Source: an uncultured Ulvibacter sp. (lineage in GTDB: Bacteria > Bacteroidota > Bacteroidia > Flavobacteriales > Flavobacteriaceae). From it: a stretch of DNA of 64,000 nucleotides. The notes under the pieces are model-generated. The model saw only the letters and a list, made by a program, of their open reading frames with translations, was not told where the DNA came from and searched no databases. The stretch spans positions 124,001-188,000 of the forward strand of contig CALKCP010000003.1 of the NCBI GenBank assembly GCA_938083445.1, read 5' to 3'. Of this stretch, positions 9,351 to 19,104 are shown piece after piece (the first letter of the stretch is position 1; each line of letters begins with the position of its first letter). Position numbers and translations under genes: made by a program.

Positions 9351-10238
9351 ATGAGACTAACACATCACTCAGAATACCTACAACTTAAATCAGTGTATAT
9401 TAAGCCCGTTGAAAATGCTTTTGTGTCAAACGACATGCTTTCAGAACAATGGGAAGAATTAAATTATTTATCCAAGCCTGAGTTTGGAAAAGCGGTTGAG
9501 GAATACAAAAGTTTTGAGAATAGTTTGAAAGGAGCAAATGTTAATGTTTGTCATTTTCCTTTTGACAAAGACTTGAGTATTGATTCTATGTATTGTCGGG
9601 ACGCCGCTATAGCAACAGATTTTGGAATGATCATGTGCAACATGGGAAAGGAAGGAAGACTCTTAGAGCCTCATGTTCAGAAGAAAGAATACATAGCAAA
9701 CAACATTCCGGTTTTAGGAAAAATAGTATCGCCAGGCACGCTTGAAGGCGGAGATGTTGCTTGGCTGGATGAAAAAACCTTAGCTGTAGGGCACACATAC
9801 AGAACAAACGAAGAAGGTATTTCACAATTGAAAGCTTTACTAGAACCAAAAGGTGTTGAGGTTATAGTGGCTAACCTACCTCATTATAAAGGAGTATCTG
9901 ATGTGTTTCATCTGATGTCTATTTTGAGTCCTGTTGCAAGGGATTTAGCGGTTATTTATTCTCCCCTGATGCCCATAAAATTTCGAAACGAACTTATTAA
10001 AAGAGGATTTAAATTTGTTGAGGTTCCAGAAGATGAATTTGAGTCAATGGGCTGCAATGTATTGGCTGTTGCCCCGAAAAAATGTATTATGGTTGCGGGA
10101 AACCCAAAGACCCAGAAAGCACTTGAAGCTGCGGGATGTGATGTGTTTGCGTATAAAGGCGATGAAATAAGTGTAAAAGGTGGAGGAGGACCAACTTGTC
10201 TAACTAGACCGCTGCTGCGCAGGGTGAATGGTGAGTAG
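9351..10238 (+). CDS. Dimethylargininase/arginine deiminase-family amidinohydrolase
   Basis: YCRDAAI, GTLEGGDVAWLDEKTLAVGHTYRTNEEGI, VSDVFHLMSILSPV, KGGGGPTCLTRPLLR (C-terminal catalytic Cys). Confidence 0.85.
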   Translation: MRLTHHSEYLQLKSVYIKPVENAFVSNDMLSEQWEELNYLSKPEFGKAVEEYKSFENSLKGANVNVCHFPFDKDLSIDSMYCRDAAIATDFGMIMCNMGKEGRLLEPHVQKKEYIANNIPVLGKIVSPGTLEGGDVAWLDEKTLAVGHTYRTNEEGISQLKALLEPKGVEVIVANLPHYKGVSDVFHLMSILSPVARDLAVIYSPLMPIKFRNELIKRGFKFVEVPEDEFESMGCNVLAVAPKKCIMVAGNPKTQKALEAAGCDVFAYKGDEISVKGGGGPTCLTRPLLRRVNGE

Positions 10239-10369
10239 TGAATGGTGAAGCGTTCAAAAAGTTGATTTGTTGCACTGTTGAATCGTGCTATGTGAACGAT
10301 CTTTCTTCTTTCAGCGGACCTGTGCTCCATAGCCTCGGCAGAGGAGTAGGCGGTCTAACTTCTATTCCA

Positions 10370-11116
10370 TTACATTTTCAAATAAAACTGCTTCACCAAA
10401 TTGCGATAGTCATCCGTGTACATATGGCGTTCGGTTTCTATGGTCAATTCAGTAAATTCGATTTCAGTACGTTGGAAAGAAAACTCAAGCAAACTTCTTT
10501 TTTCTTCGGAAGTGCTGTTTCCTTTAACTCTACAAATCCGTCTTGGAAATAGACCTGCTTCAGAGGCTAAGCTAATAAATGATTTTTCCTCTTTCCGCGG
10601 AAGTATTAAGGCAAAGCTTCCTTTTTCTGAAAGTAACATATGCACGCAGTCTATAAGATGCTCAAAGGGAAGCGAGTCATTAAATCTCGCTAGCTTTCTC
10701 GATTTTTTCATTTCTTCTCCTTTCTTTAGAGATTCGTCTTTGCGGTCTGAAGGAGAATAGAACGGCGGGTTGGAAACAATCAAATCATAGGATTCATCTA
10801 CCTCTGTCGCAAACTCTTGAGCTGAAGCATGATAACAAAACAGACGGTCGGCCCAGGATGAGTTTTCGAAATTTTCGGTGCATTGCTCAAAAGCAGCATC
10901 GTCAATTTCAATCGCATCGATATCTGCAAAGACATTTCTTTGGGCAAGCTGAAGGGCTATGATTCCGGTTCCTGCACCAAGGTCTAGTATTTGATTCGTA
11001 TTTTGATCAATGGACACCCAGGCTCCAAGTAAAACGCCATCGGTGCCAATTTTCATTGCGCAGCGATCTTGATTTATAGAAAATTCTTTAAAGTGAAATG
11101 GAAGTGACATATTCAT
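10370..11116 (-). CDS. trmN6: tRNA1(Val) (adenine(37)-N6)-methyltransferase
   Basis: MKIGTDGVLLGAWV, ILDLGAGTGIIALQLAQR, YDLIVSNPPFY motifs. Confidence 0.9.
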   Translation of the reverse strand: MNMSLPFHFKEFSINQDRCAMKIGTDGVLLGAWVSIDQNTNQILDLGAGTGIIALQLAQRNVFADIDAIEIDDAAFEQCTENFENSSWADRLFCYHASAQEFATEVDESYDLIVSNPPFYSPSDRKDESLKKGEEMKKSRKLARFNDSLPFEHLIDCVHMLLSEKGSFALILPRKEEKSFISLASEAGLFPRRICRVKGNSTSEEKRSLLEFSFQRTEIEFTELTIETERHMYTDDYRNLVKQFYLKM

Positions 11117-11640
11117 TAAAGATAGAGATCAATCAGTCCTTCGGGTACTTCTAAGAGAAGGTTTTTCGATGTGCGATCTAAATTCTTAATGAATTTGTCA
11201 ATAATTGGAATCAAGATTTGTTTGCCGTCTCGGTCAATTTCAAGCAAGGCCTGAGAGGTGGTGTCATTTACTCCGGTAATAACGCCAATTTTCCCGAAGG
11301 AGGTATCTTCGGCCGAAAACCCAATAATTTCGTGATAATAGAATTTGTTTCCGCTAAGTTCAGGCAAAAAAGAAAGAGGCAAGTATAAAGCAGCGCCCAT
11401 AAGTATATCGGCTTCATCTTCAGAACTTACATCTTCAAATTTTACACGAAGCAGTTGCGACTTGTGCAGAGAGCTTCTTACAATAAAAAATGGAACCAAA
11501 TTTTTGTGTTGTTCCACAAAAACTGATTCCATTTTAGTAAAGAGTTCGGGTTCGTCTGTATCTAATTTTACAAGTAGTTCCCCTTTAAAGCTATATTTTT
11601 TTACGATTTTGCCTAGGTAGAAGCATTTCTCCTTTTGCAT
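11116..11640 (-). CDS. rimM: Ribosome maturation factor RimM
   Basis: FYLGKIVKKYSFKGELLVKL...YYHEIIGF...IGVITGVNDTTSQALLEI...IPIIDKFI; adjacent to rpsP. Confidence 0.93.
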   Translation of the reverse strand: MQKEKCFYLGKIVKKYSFKGELLVKLDTDEPELFTKMESVFVEQHKNLVPFFIVRSSLHKSQLLRVKFEDVSSEDEADILMGAALYLPLSFLPELSGNKFYYHEIIGFSAEDTSFGKIGVITGVNDTTSQALLEIDRDGKQILIPIIDKFIKNLDRTSKNLLLEVPEGLIDLYL

Positions 11641-11651
11641 CGCTTAAAAAA

Positions 11652-12323
11652 TTATTCTTTAGTTTCTTCCTTTGGCTTTTCAGCAGCCTCTTCAGTTGCA
11701 GCTTCAGTTTTTTCAACCACAGCCTCAACAGTTTCTTCTACTACCTCAGCAGCTTTAGGTTCTTGATCAGCCTTTGCTTCTGCAGCAGCTGCATCTATAG
11801 GTGAAACATTATCTTCAGCAGCTTCTTCAGCAACTTCGGCAGTTTCAACAACTTCTTCAACTTCTGGCGCAGCGGCAGCGGCAGCATCAGCAGCACGTTT
11901 CTCGTTCACAGCTTTTTCAGCAGCGAATGCAGCTTCTTTAATTTTGTTGCTAGCATCTGAAAGTTTAGCACGTTTGTTATCAACGGTTTTTCCTTTCTCT
12001 TCCAACCAAGCGTTGAATTTTTCCTCAGCTTGTTCTTCAGTTAATGCTCCTTTACGAACACCACCGGCAAGATGATTTTTCATCATAACTCCTTTATAAG
12101 AAAGGATAGCTCTAGCTGTGTCTGTTGGTTGAGCTCCATTTTGAAGCCATTTTACGGCACCATCAACGTCAAGTTCAATTTGTGCAGGGTTTACATTTGG
12201 ATTATAGATACCTAGTTTGTCTAAGTATTTACCATCTCTTTTTGAGCGGGCATCTGCCGCTACGATCCAGTAAAAGGGTTTTCCTTTTTTACCGTGTCTT
12301 TGCAATCTAATTTTTACAGGCAT
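11652..12323 (-). CDS. rpsP: 30S ribosomal protein S16 with long acidic/Ala-rich C-terminal extension
   Basis: MPVKIRLQRHGKKGKPFYWIVAADARSKRDGKYLDKLGIYNP is S16; about 130 extra residues rich in A/E/V/K. Confidence 0.95.
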   Translation of the reverse strand: MPVKIRLQRHGKKGKPFYWIVAADARSKRDGKYLDKLGIYNPNVNPAQIELDVDGAVKWLQNGAQPTDTARAILSYKGVMMKNHLAGGVRKGALTEEQAEEKFNAWLEEKGKTVDNKRAKLSDASNKIKEAAFAAEKAVNEKRAADAAAAAAPEVEEVVETAEVAEEAAEDNVSPIDAAAAEAKADQEPKAAEVVEETVEAVVEKTEAATEEAAEKPKEETKE

Positions 12324-12455
12324 ATAATTAATTTTTGAGGTTCTCGACCTCGATTATAATTTTGGATTGCAAAGATACCATTTCTTTTGTTTCAAATTTA
12401 AAAGACTTAGGTTTTTATTTTACTTTTGTACGAAACCCTGTTTATCTCTTTTTTC

Positions 12456-13268
12456 ATGAAACAATTAATATTATTTATAAGCCTATTGGTTGTAGTGTGG
12501 AGTTGCCAAAAAACACAGGTTACAGATATTGTCTTACAAGCGGAAGTAGGCCCTAGTTTCTTTAGGTCATTAGATGCTAGGGTTACAGAAAACGAGGACG
12601 GCACCTATTTGATACAGGGTATTACTAATGAGGCGGTCCTTAACATGAAAATCGAGAATCTGGAGCGAAGGACATATGGTTTTGGAGGGATAAGTGCTAA
12701 TCATGCGTCTTTTGAAAATTTAAATGGAGACACATATGTTACAAACCCCCTGGGAGAAGGAAGCGTTAGCATTAGTGATTATGATGAAGAGGCTAAAACA
12801 GCTAGTGGCTCCTTTGAATTCAAGGCGGTTCTAGTGGGTGTAGATACTATTGCTGTTCAAAATGGATTGTTTTATCAAGCCAGAGTGATTAGTCTCCAAG
12901 ATGATAATGTTATTATCGAGCCTAATGGCAGTGCAGGTATCTTTGTTTGCGCCGTAAATGGAACTATTTATAATCCCTATAATGTGTCGGCAATAAAGTC
13001 TGACAATGTCATTGAGGTTAATGGGTATACCGGAATTAAGTCTGTGACAATTACCTTACCAGTAGATGTGGAGCCTGGAAGTTATAGTTTGCCAAGAATG
13101 GGTTTTTCGGCTTACTACCAAGATGGTGTTGGTTTGCAAGAGTCAACAGATGGAAATGTCATTGTCTTTTCCCATGATCTTGGTGAAAAGAAACTGAAAG
13201 GTACTTTTTCCTTTCTTACAGAGGATAAAGTGATAAGCCTAGGTCAATTTAATGTAAACTATCAATAA
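12456..13268 (+). CDS. Lipoprotein of unknown function, related to the next gene
   Basis: MKQLILFISLLVVVWSCQ signal/lipobox; C-terminal domains with SGSFEFKAV...VQNGLFYQ pattern. Confidence 0.8.
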   Translation: MKQLILFISLLVVVWSCQKTQVTDIVLQAEVGPSFFRSLDARVTENEDGTYLIQGITNEAVLNMKIENLERRTYGFGGISANHASFENLNGDTYVTNPLGEGSVSISDYDEEAKTASGSFEFKAVLVGVDTIAVQNGLFYQARVISLQDDNVIIEPNGSAGIFVCAVNGTIYNPYNVSAIKSDNVIEVNGYTGIKSVTITLPVDVEPGSYSLPRMGFSAYYQDGVGLQESTDGNVIVFSHDLGEKKLKGTFSFLTEDKVISLGQFNVNYQ

Positions 13269-13809
13269 TAGGTTTATTTTTAATCTAAAGAAATAAACGG
13301 CTTCAAATACACTTCGAAAATACTAAAGCCTCAATACCCCCGTCTATTTTATTAAAAACATTCAAAAAGCGAAACAGAATGTTCAGCCCCTTTTTCATTG
13401 TTAATCGAAAATTTCCTGTGTTAAAGCCCATTAAAAGACTGCGTAATACCTGACACAAGGCAAAAAAATGTTAATTTAAAGAACACTGCAACCGATTAAG
13501 CTGTATTTTATCTATGTAAAAACATTAATTACATTCATGTGTAAAAAAAAGTAGTTTGTCGATAAATAAATGTCGTTTAGCTCAATAAAGTAGGAAAATT
13601 CTATTAAAAACAGCAAGTTAAGTCCTTAAAAAGACGAAATATGTTAAAATTTAGTGTATTTCATCGAATAATAACGTATTTAATCGTTTTATTCTGTTTG
13701 TTAAACCTATCTTTGAGTTCAGAGATCTAACATACTTAAACTAATTATTAAAAAACGGTACTAAGTTTTAGATTAAATGATTTTTTTAACCCTCTATTTT
13801 TAAGAAATT

Positions 13810-14271
13810 ATGAAAAATATTATCCTTCTTCTTTTTACATCAGCTTTCTTCTTAGCATGTGAGCACACTGAAATAAATACAACTGCTATGCAAGCTAACT
13901 TAAATACTAAACTTTTTAAAGCTCACTCAGTGAGCGCAGCAGTAGATAATAATGCTCAAATGATCCATATTATCGGGACTTCCGATCATGAGGAGTTTAC
14001 GCTGCACACCCAATGGCGAGGACCAAGAACCTATGAGATTGGCCAAAATTCAGTAAACTATGCTACATATACTGATGCTAGTGGTAAAGTATATACAACA
14101 GCCACATCAGGAGGGTCTGGGGAGATTGAGCTAACAATTGAAGACAAAGATGCTCAGCGACTTACAGGCGAGTTTCATCTAACCTTTTTTAATGGGTCCG
14201 AAACTATAGTTGTTAGTGGCGGGTTATTTTATTCAGTTCCTTACTCAATATCGGATGTAGGTATCGAGTAG
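13810..14271 (+). CDS. Lipoprotein of unknown function, related to the previous gene
   Basis: MKNIILLLFTSAFFLACEH lipobox; TGEFHLTFFNGSETIVVSGGLFY resembles ASGSFEFKAVLVGVDTIAVQNGLFY of the upstream gene. Confidence 0.8.
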   Translation: MKNIILLLFTSAFFLACEHTEINTTAMQANLNTKLFKAHSVSAAVDNNAQMIHIIGTSDHEEFTLHTQWRGPRTYEIGQNSVNYATYTDASGKVYTTATSGGSGEIELTIEDKDAQRLTGEFHLTFFNGSETIVVSGGLFYSVPYSISDVGIE

Positions 14272-14301
14272 CATTATTTCTAAGGGTAAAAATTTTAAAC
14301 T

Positions 14302-14334
14302 ACACTCCTATGTTCTCATAGGAGTGTTTTTTTT
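14302..14334 (+). terminator. Intrinsic terminator
   Basis: acactcctatg-ttct-cataggagtgt followed by T-tract. Confidence 0.92.
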
Positions 14335-14450
14335 GTTCATAAGAGAGGCTAACTGTTTACAACTTCGCTTTCCTTTCTAAGGGGGTTTTTCTATTTTTAC
14401 TTCGGCTTATATGTCTGTAAGCTGAAAGTTTTTCGCAATAACCCCTAGCT

Positions 14451-17400
14451 ATGTTTTTAATTTTTGATACTGAAACCACTGGGCTCCCCAGAAATTGGAA
14501 CGCCCCATTAACTGACAGTGATAACTGGCCTCGTTGCGTTCAAATTGCTTGGCAACTGCACGATGAAATGGGTAATGTTCTTGAACACCAAGATTACTTA
14601 CTTCAGCCAGAGGGTTATAATATTCCTTTCGATGCAGAAAAAATTCACGGCATCTCAACCGAGCTTGCTCAAAAAGACGGTATTTCTTTATTAGAGATGA
14701 TAGAGAAGTTTAAAGAATCACTTTCAAAAACTAAGTTTCTTGTCGGGCAAAACCTAGGATTTGATCTCAATATTATGGGAGCCGAATTTCATAGATTGGG
14801 AATCGAAAATCCATTGCTGAAATATCCTGTTCTCGATACTTGTACTGAAACTACCGCTACCCTTTGTCAGTTGCCAGGCGGAAGAGGCGGGAAGTTTAAA
14901 CTACCAACTTTAACAGAATTACATGAGTACCTCTTTAAAGTTCCTTTTTCTGAAGCGCATAATGCAACAGCAGATGTAGAAGCAACAACCCGTTGCTTTT
15001 TAGAATTAATACGAAGGCAAGTTTTCACTGCTGAGGCACTGGATGTGCAGCCCGATTATGTTGAAAATTTTTCTAAGGCAAATCCGAAGCAAATTGAGTT
15101 AATTGGTTTAAAACATATTAATCTCAAAAAGGCTTCAGAAGCTATAAGGAAAGAACTAGAAGCAAGTCAAAAAACTCAAGAAATTTCTACCGAAAAAATT
15201 GACGAGAATATAGCTACGCTTCAAGATGTTGCTTTTGCACACTTACACAATCATTCTCAGTTTTCCATTCTTCAATCGACTATAAGTACTCAAGATTTGG
15301 TGGATGCAGCAGTTGCAAATGACATGCCGGCTGTTGCTATTACGGATAGTGGTAATATGATGGGGGCTTTTCATTTTGTTCGCGCTGTGAACAACTACAA
15401 CAGTGGACTTTCTGAGGATGAAAAAGATAAATCCTTAAAAGGGATTGTTGGTTGTGAGTTTTTTGTTTGTGATAACCATCTTAATAAGTCTCAAAAGGAT
15501 AATGGGTATCAAATTGTACTTCTTGCAAAGACAAAAAAAGGATATCATAATCTAGCTAAAATGTCTTCAATAGCTTACACAGAAGGATTTTATTATGTTC
15601 CTAGGATAGATCGAGAAATAATTAAAAAGTATAAAGAAGACGTTATTGTACTTTCAGGAGGGATTTATGGTGAGGTGTCAAGTAAGATTTTAAATATTGG
15701 AGAAAAGCAGGCCGAAGAGGCATTATTATGGTGGAAATCGGAGTTTGGAGAAGATTTTTATCTGGAGATATTACGTCACAATCAGGAAGATGAAAACCGT
15801 ATAAATACGGTGTTAATTGAATTCGCGAGAAAGCATGAAGTAAAATTAGTTGCTTGTAACAATACCTATTACGTCGAGAAAAATAACGCGAATGCGCACG
15901 ATATTTTGCTTTGTGTAAAAGATGGTGAGAAGCAAGCGACGCCCATTGGTCGCGGTCGAGGGTATCGCTACGGTTTGCCGAATCAGGAGTATTATTTTAA
16001 GTCTCAAGATGAAATGAAGATTTTGTTTAAAGATCTTCCTGAGGCAATAAGTACTATTGCTGAAATAGTAGAAAAAATTGAATCATACACCTTGGCCCGA
16101 GAGGTGCTGCTTCCTAAATTTGATATTCCGGAAGAGTTCTTAATGCCAGAGGACAAAGCGGATGGCGGAAAAAGAGGAGAGAATGCTTACTTAAAACATC
16201 TAACATTTTTAGGTGCTAAAAAGCGATATCCTGATCTAACTTCAGAAATAGAAGAACGCCTTAATTTTGAACTAGAAGTAATTGAAAATACAGGGTATCC
16301 GGGGTATTTTTTGATTACAGAGGATTTTATACGTGAAGCAAGGGCGATGGATGTTTCGGTAGGCCCTGGTCGTGGTTCTGCCGCGGGTAGTGCCGTTGCT
16401 TACTGTCTTTGGATTACCAATATTGATCCAATTAAATACAACCTTCTTTTTGAGCGTTTCTTGAACCCAGATCGTGTGAGTATGCCAGATATTGATATTG
16501 ATTTTGATGATGAAGGCCGCTCCAGAGTAATGGATTATGTGATAAATAAATATGGTAGTAATCAGGTAGCTCAGATTATAACCTATGGCACAATGGCAGC
16601 AAAATCGGCTATCAGGGATACGGCTCGGGTTTTGGATCTTCCATTAGGAGATGCAGATCGGATTTCGAAGTTGGTGCCTAATATGACCAAGCTGAATAAA
16701 ATTTTTGGATTGAGCGATCAAGAGCTTCGAAGAAAATTTAGAGGTGATGAGCTGCCTAAGGTAAATGAGTTGTTAAACCTTGCAGAAGGAGACGACTTGG
16801 AAGCAGAAACGATACAGCAGGCAAAAGTCTTGGAAGGTTCAGTTAGAAATACTGGAATTCATGCCTGTGGGGTGATTATTACACCAAGCGATATTACCGA
16901 TTTTGTACCAGTTGCAACAGCGAAAGACAGTGATCTATATGTTACTCAATTTGACAACTCTGTAGTTGAAAGTGCGGGCTTGTTAAAAATGGATTTCTTG
17001 GGCTTGAAAACCTTGACTTTGATAAAGGATACTGTGAAGTTGGTGAAGCATAAGCACAATGTTGATCTCGATCCTGATGCGTTTCCTTTGGATGATGAGA
17101 AGACTTATGAGCTTTTTCAAAGGGGTGAAACGGTAGGTATCTTTCAATATGAATCTGCGGGAATGCAGAAGTATATGAAAGAGTTGAAACCCACGGTTTT
17201 TGGAGATTTAATAGCAATGAACGCCTTGTATCGACCGGGTCCCTTGGAGTATATCCCAAGTTTTATTAGGCGAAAAAATGGAGAGGAAAAAATAGAATAC
17301 GATCTACCAGCAATGGAGGAATATCTCGACGAGACCTACGGAATTACGGTCTATCAAGAGCAAGTGATGTTGCTTTCACAGAAGTTAGCAGGTTTTACCA

Positions 17401-18803
17401 AAGGTGAGGCGGATGTTCTTCGGAAAGCTATGGGAAAAAAACAAAAAGCGGTACTTGACAAGATGAAGCCGCAGTTTATAAAGCAGGCGGTAGAAAAAGG
17501 TCACGACGCTCAAAAACTTGAGAAAATTTGGAAGGATTGGGAAGCTTTTGCGAGTTACGCCTTTAACAAATCTCACTCTACGTGCTACGCTTGGATTGCC
17601 TATCAGACTGCCTATTTAAAAGCACATTACCCAGCCGAGTATATGGCAGCGGTATTGTCTAATAATATGAGTGATATCAAGCAGGTAACGTTCTTTATGG
17701 AAGAATGCAAACGCTCGGGCATGGATGTTTTAGGACCTGATGTAAATGAGTCTTTCTATAAATTTACAGTAAATGATGAAGGAAAGATTCGCTTCGGAAT
17801 GGGCGCTATTAAGGGTGTGGGAGGAAATGCGGTTGCCACTATAGTAGAACATCGAAAAGATGGAAAATACAAATCTATATTCGATTTATCCAAACGGGTT
17901 GATTTGCGGGCGGCCAATAAGAAAGCGTTTGAGAACTTAGCTTTGGCAGGAGGCTTTGATAGTTTTGAAACGCACCGGGCCCAGTACCTCCATGACGATG
18001 GTGATGGAGTGATGTTTTTGGAAAAGGTATTGAAGTACGCCAATAAATATCAGGAAACACAAAATTCGTCTCAGGTAAGCCTATTTGGCGATGCCAGCGA
18101 GGTGCAGATTCCAGAACCTGAAGTGCCGCCATGTGACGAATGGGGTACCATGAAAAAGTTGAAATTGGAGAAGGAAGTGGTTGGGGTATACATTAGCGGT
18201 CATCCTTTAGACGACTTTAAAACGGAGGTAGATACTTTTTGTAATTGCAAGGTGTCAGATTTTAATGAACTTGCTAGATTTATCAACTCAGAGCTTTGTT
18301 TTGGCGGTGTTGTAAGCGATGTTCAGCATCGTGAATCGAAGGCAGGAAAGGGTTGGGCGATTTTTATAGTAGAAGACTATAAAGATAGTTATGAGTTCAA
18401 GATATTTGGGGAAGAGTATCTAAAATTCCGTCACTTTTTGGTGCCTAATTCGTTTATCTACGCAAGAGTTTTTATAAAAGATGGATGGGTAAATAAAGAT
18501 ACGGGCAAAAAAACGGATCCACGAGTGCAGTACAATAGTATGCAAATGTTGCAAGATGTTATGGATAGCCAGGCACGGAAATTAACAATCCAAATGCCAG
18601 TTGAAGCATTGGCGGAAGACAAAATAAACACACTGAAGGATCTGTTTAAAATGCATAAAGGTGACAAACAGCTTCATTTTGAAATTTATGAATTTGATGA
18701 AAAGATTAAGTTGTCAATGTCTAGTAGAAAGCAAAAAGTAAATATCTCTCAGGAATTATTGGATGAACTAACCAGAGAGCAGCTAAGTTATAAGTTAAAT
18801 TAA
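14451..18803 (+). CDS. dnaE: DNA polymerase III alpha subunit with N-terminal DEDDh 3'-5' exonuclease domain
   Basis: Exonuclease motifs IFDTETTGLPRNW, GQNLGFDLNIMG, HNATADVEATTRC; then PHP AHLHNHSQFS; polymerase VGPGRGSAAGSAVAYCL, PDIDIDFDDEGR; C-terminal OB fold. Confidence 0.96.
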   Translation: MFLIFDTETTGLPRNWNAPLTDSDNWPRCVQIAWQLHDEMGNVLEHQDYLLQPEGYNIPFDAEKIHGISTELAQKDGISLLEMIEKFKESLSKTKFLVGQNLGFDLNIMGAEFHRLGIENPLLKYPVLDTCTETTATLCQLPGGRGGKFKLPTLTELHEYLFKVPFSEAHNATADVEATTRCFLELIRRQVFTAEALDVQPDYVENFSKANPKQIELIGLKHINLKKASEAIRKELEASQKTQEISTEKIDENIATLQDVAFAHLHNHSQFSILQSTISTQDLVDAAVANDMPAVAITDSGNMMGAFHFVRAVNNYNSGLSEDEKDKSLKGIVGCEFFVCDNHLNKSQKDNGYQIVLLAKTKKGYHNLAKMSSIAYTEGFYYVPRIDREIIKKYKEDVIVLSGGIYGEVSSKILNIGEKQAEEALLWWKSEFGEDFYLEILRHNQEDENRINTVLIEFARKHEVKLVACNNTYYVEKNNANAHDILLCVKDGEKQATPIGRGRGYRYGLPNQEYYFKSQDEMKILFKDLPEAISTIAEIVEKIESYTLAREVLLPKFDIPEEFLMPEDKADGGKRGENAYLKHLTFLGAKKRYPDLTSEIEERLNFELEVIENTGYPGYFLITEDFIREARAMDVSVGPGRGSAAGSAVAYCLWITNIDPIKYNLLFERFLNPDRVSMPDIDIDFDDEGRSRVMDYVINKYGSNQVAQIITYGTMAAKSAIRDTARVLDLPLGDADRISKLVPNMTKLNKIFGLSDQELRRKFRGDELPKVNELLNLAEGDDLEAETIQQAKVLEGSVRNTGIHACGVIITPSDITDFVPVATAKDSDLYVTQFDNSVVESAGLLKMDFLGLKTLTLIKDTVKLVKHKHNVDLDPDAFPLDDEKTYELFQRGETVGIFQYESAGMQKYMKELKPTVFGDLIAMNALYRPGPLEYIPSFIRRKNGEEKIEYDLPAMEEYLDETYGITVYQEQVMLLSQKLAGFTKGEADVLRKAMGKKQKAVLDKMKPQFIKQAVEKGHDAQKLEKIWKDWEAFASYAFNKSHSTCYAWIAYQTAYLKAHYPAEYMAAVLSNNMSDIKQVTFFMEECKRSGMDVLGPDVNESFYKFTVNDEGKIRFGMGAIKGVGGNAVATIVEHRKDGKYKSIFDLSKRVDLRAANKKAFENLALAGGFDSFETHRAQYLHDDGDGVMFLEKVLKYANKYQETQNSSQVSLFGDASEVQIPEPEVPPCDEWGTMKKLKLEKEVVGVYISGHPLDDFKTEVDTFCNCKVSDFNELARFINSELCFGGVVSDVQHRESKAGKGWAIFIVEDYKDSYEFKIFGEEYLKFRHFLVPNSFIYARVFIKDGWVNKDTGKKTDPRVQYNSMQMLQDVMDSQARKLTIQMPVEALAEDKINTLKDLFKMHKGDKQLHFEIYEFDEKIKLSMSSRKQKVNISQELLDELTREQLSYKLN

Positions 18804-18814
18804 TAATGGTCTGT

Positions 18815-18957
18815 GGCAGGATTGTATTCGGGCAGGGATTGCAGCTGCATCCTTTTGTCATTACTGGAAGTCCCTTTAAGATAGAATAGGGTCTATAAAT
18901 ATACGAAAGGCACTTCATTTGGCACTTGAAGTGACAAAAGATATAGCGGAAAGCCCG
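18815..18957 (+). ncRNA. Candidate structured intergenic RNA/dispersed element
   Basis: Nested pairing: outer cgggc (18829-18833)/gcccg (18953-18957); inner cttttgtca (18852-18860)/tgacaaaag (18932-18940); asymmetric purine-rich internal loop AGGGATTGCAGCTGCATC / ATATAGCGGAAA. Confidence 0.45.
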
Positions 18958-19104
18958 TTACTCTGAATGGGCAGGACATTGGGGGAGTAGCCCGCATTAT
19001 AAGTGATAAGCTTACTCAATAATTGCATTGCTGAAACTGATGTCCCTGCTGTAAACTTTGGAATAAAAATTGACTACTTTTGTTTCGTAATTAAAAATTA
19101 AATT

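Noticed and set aside
10238-10552. 104-aa plus-strand ORF after the DDAH-like gene
   Set aside because: Mostly antisense to trmN6 and lacks any family signature
18721-18918. 65-aa minus ORF spanning the dnaE 3' end and spacer
   Set aside because: No homology-like features; the spacer is better explained as a structured element
19057-19082. TACTTTTG (19075-19082) as -7 box for trxA with TTTG at 19057-19060
   Set aside because: Spacing of 14 nt is too short compared with the ~18-20 nt of the tRNA and blaI promoters here; left unannotated
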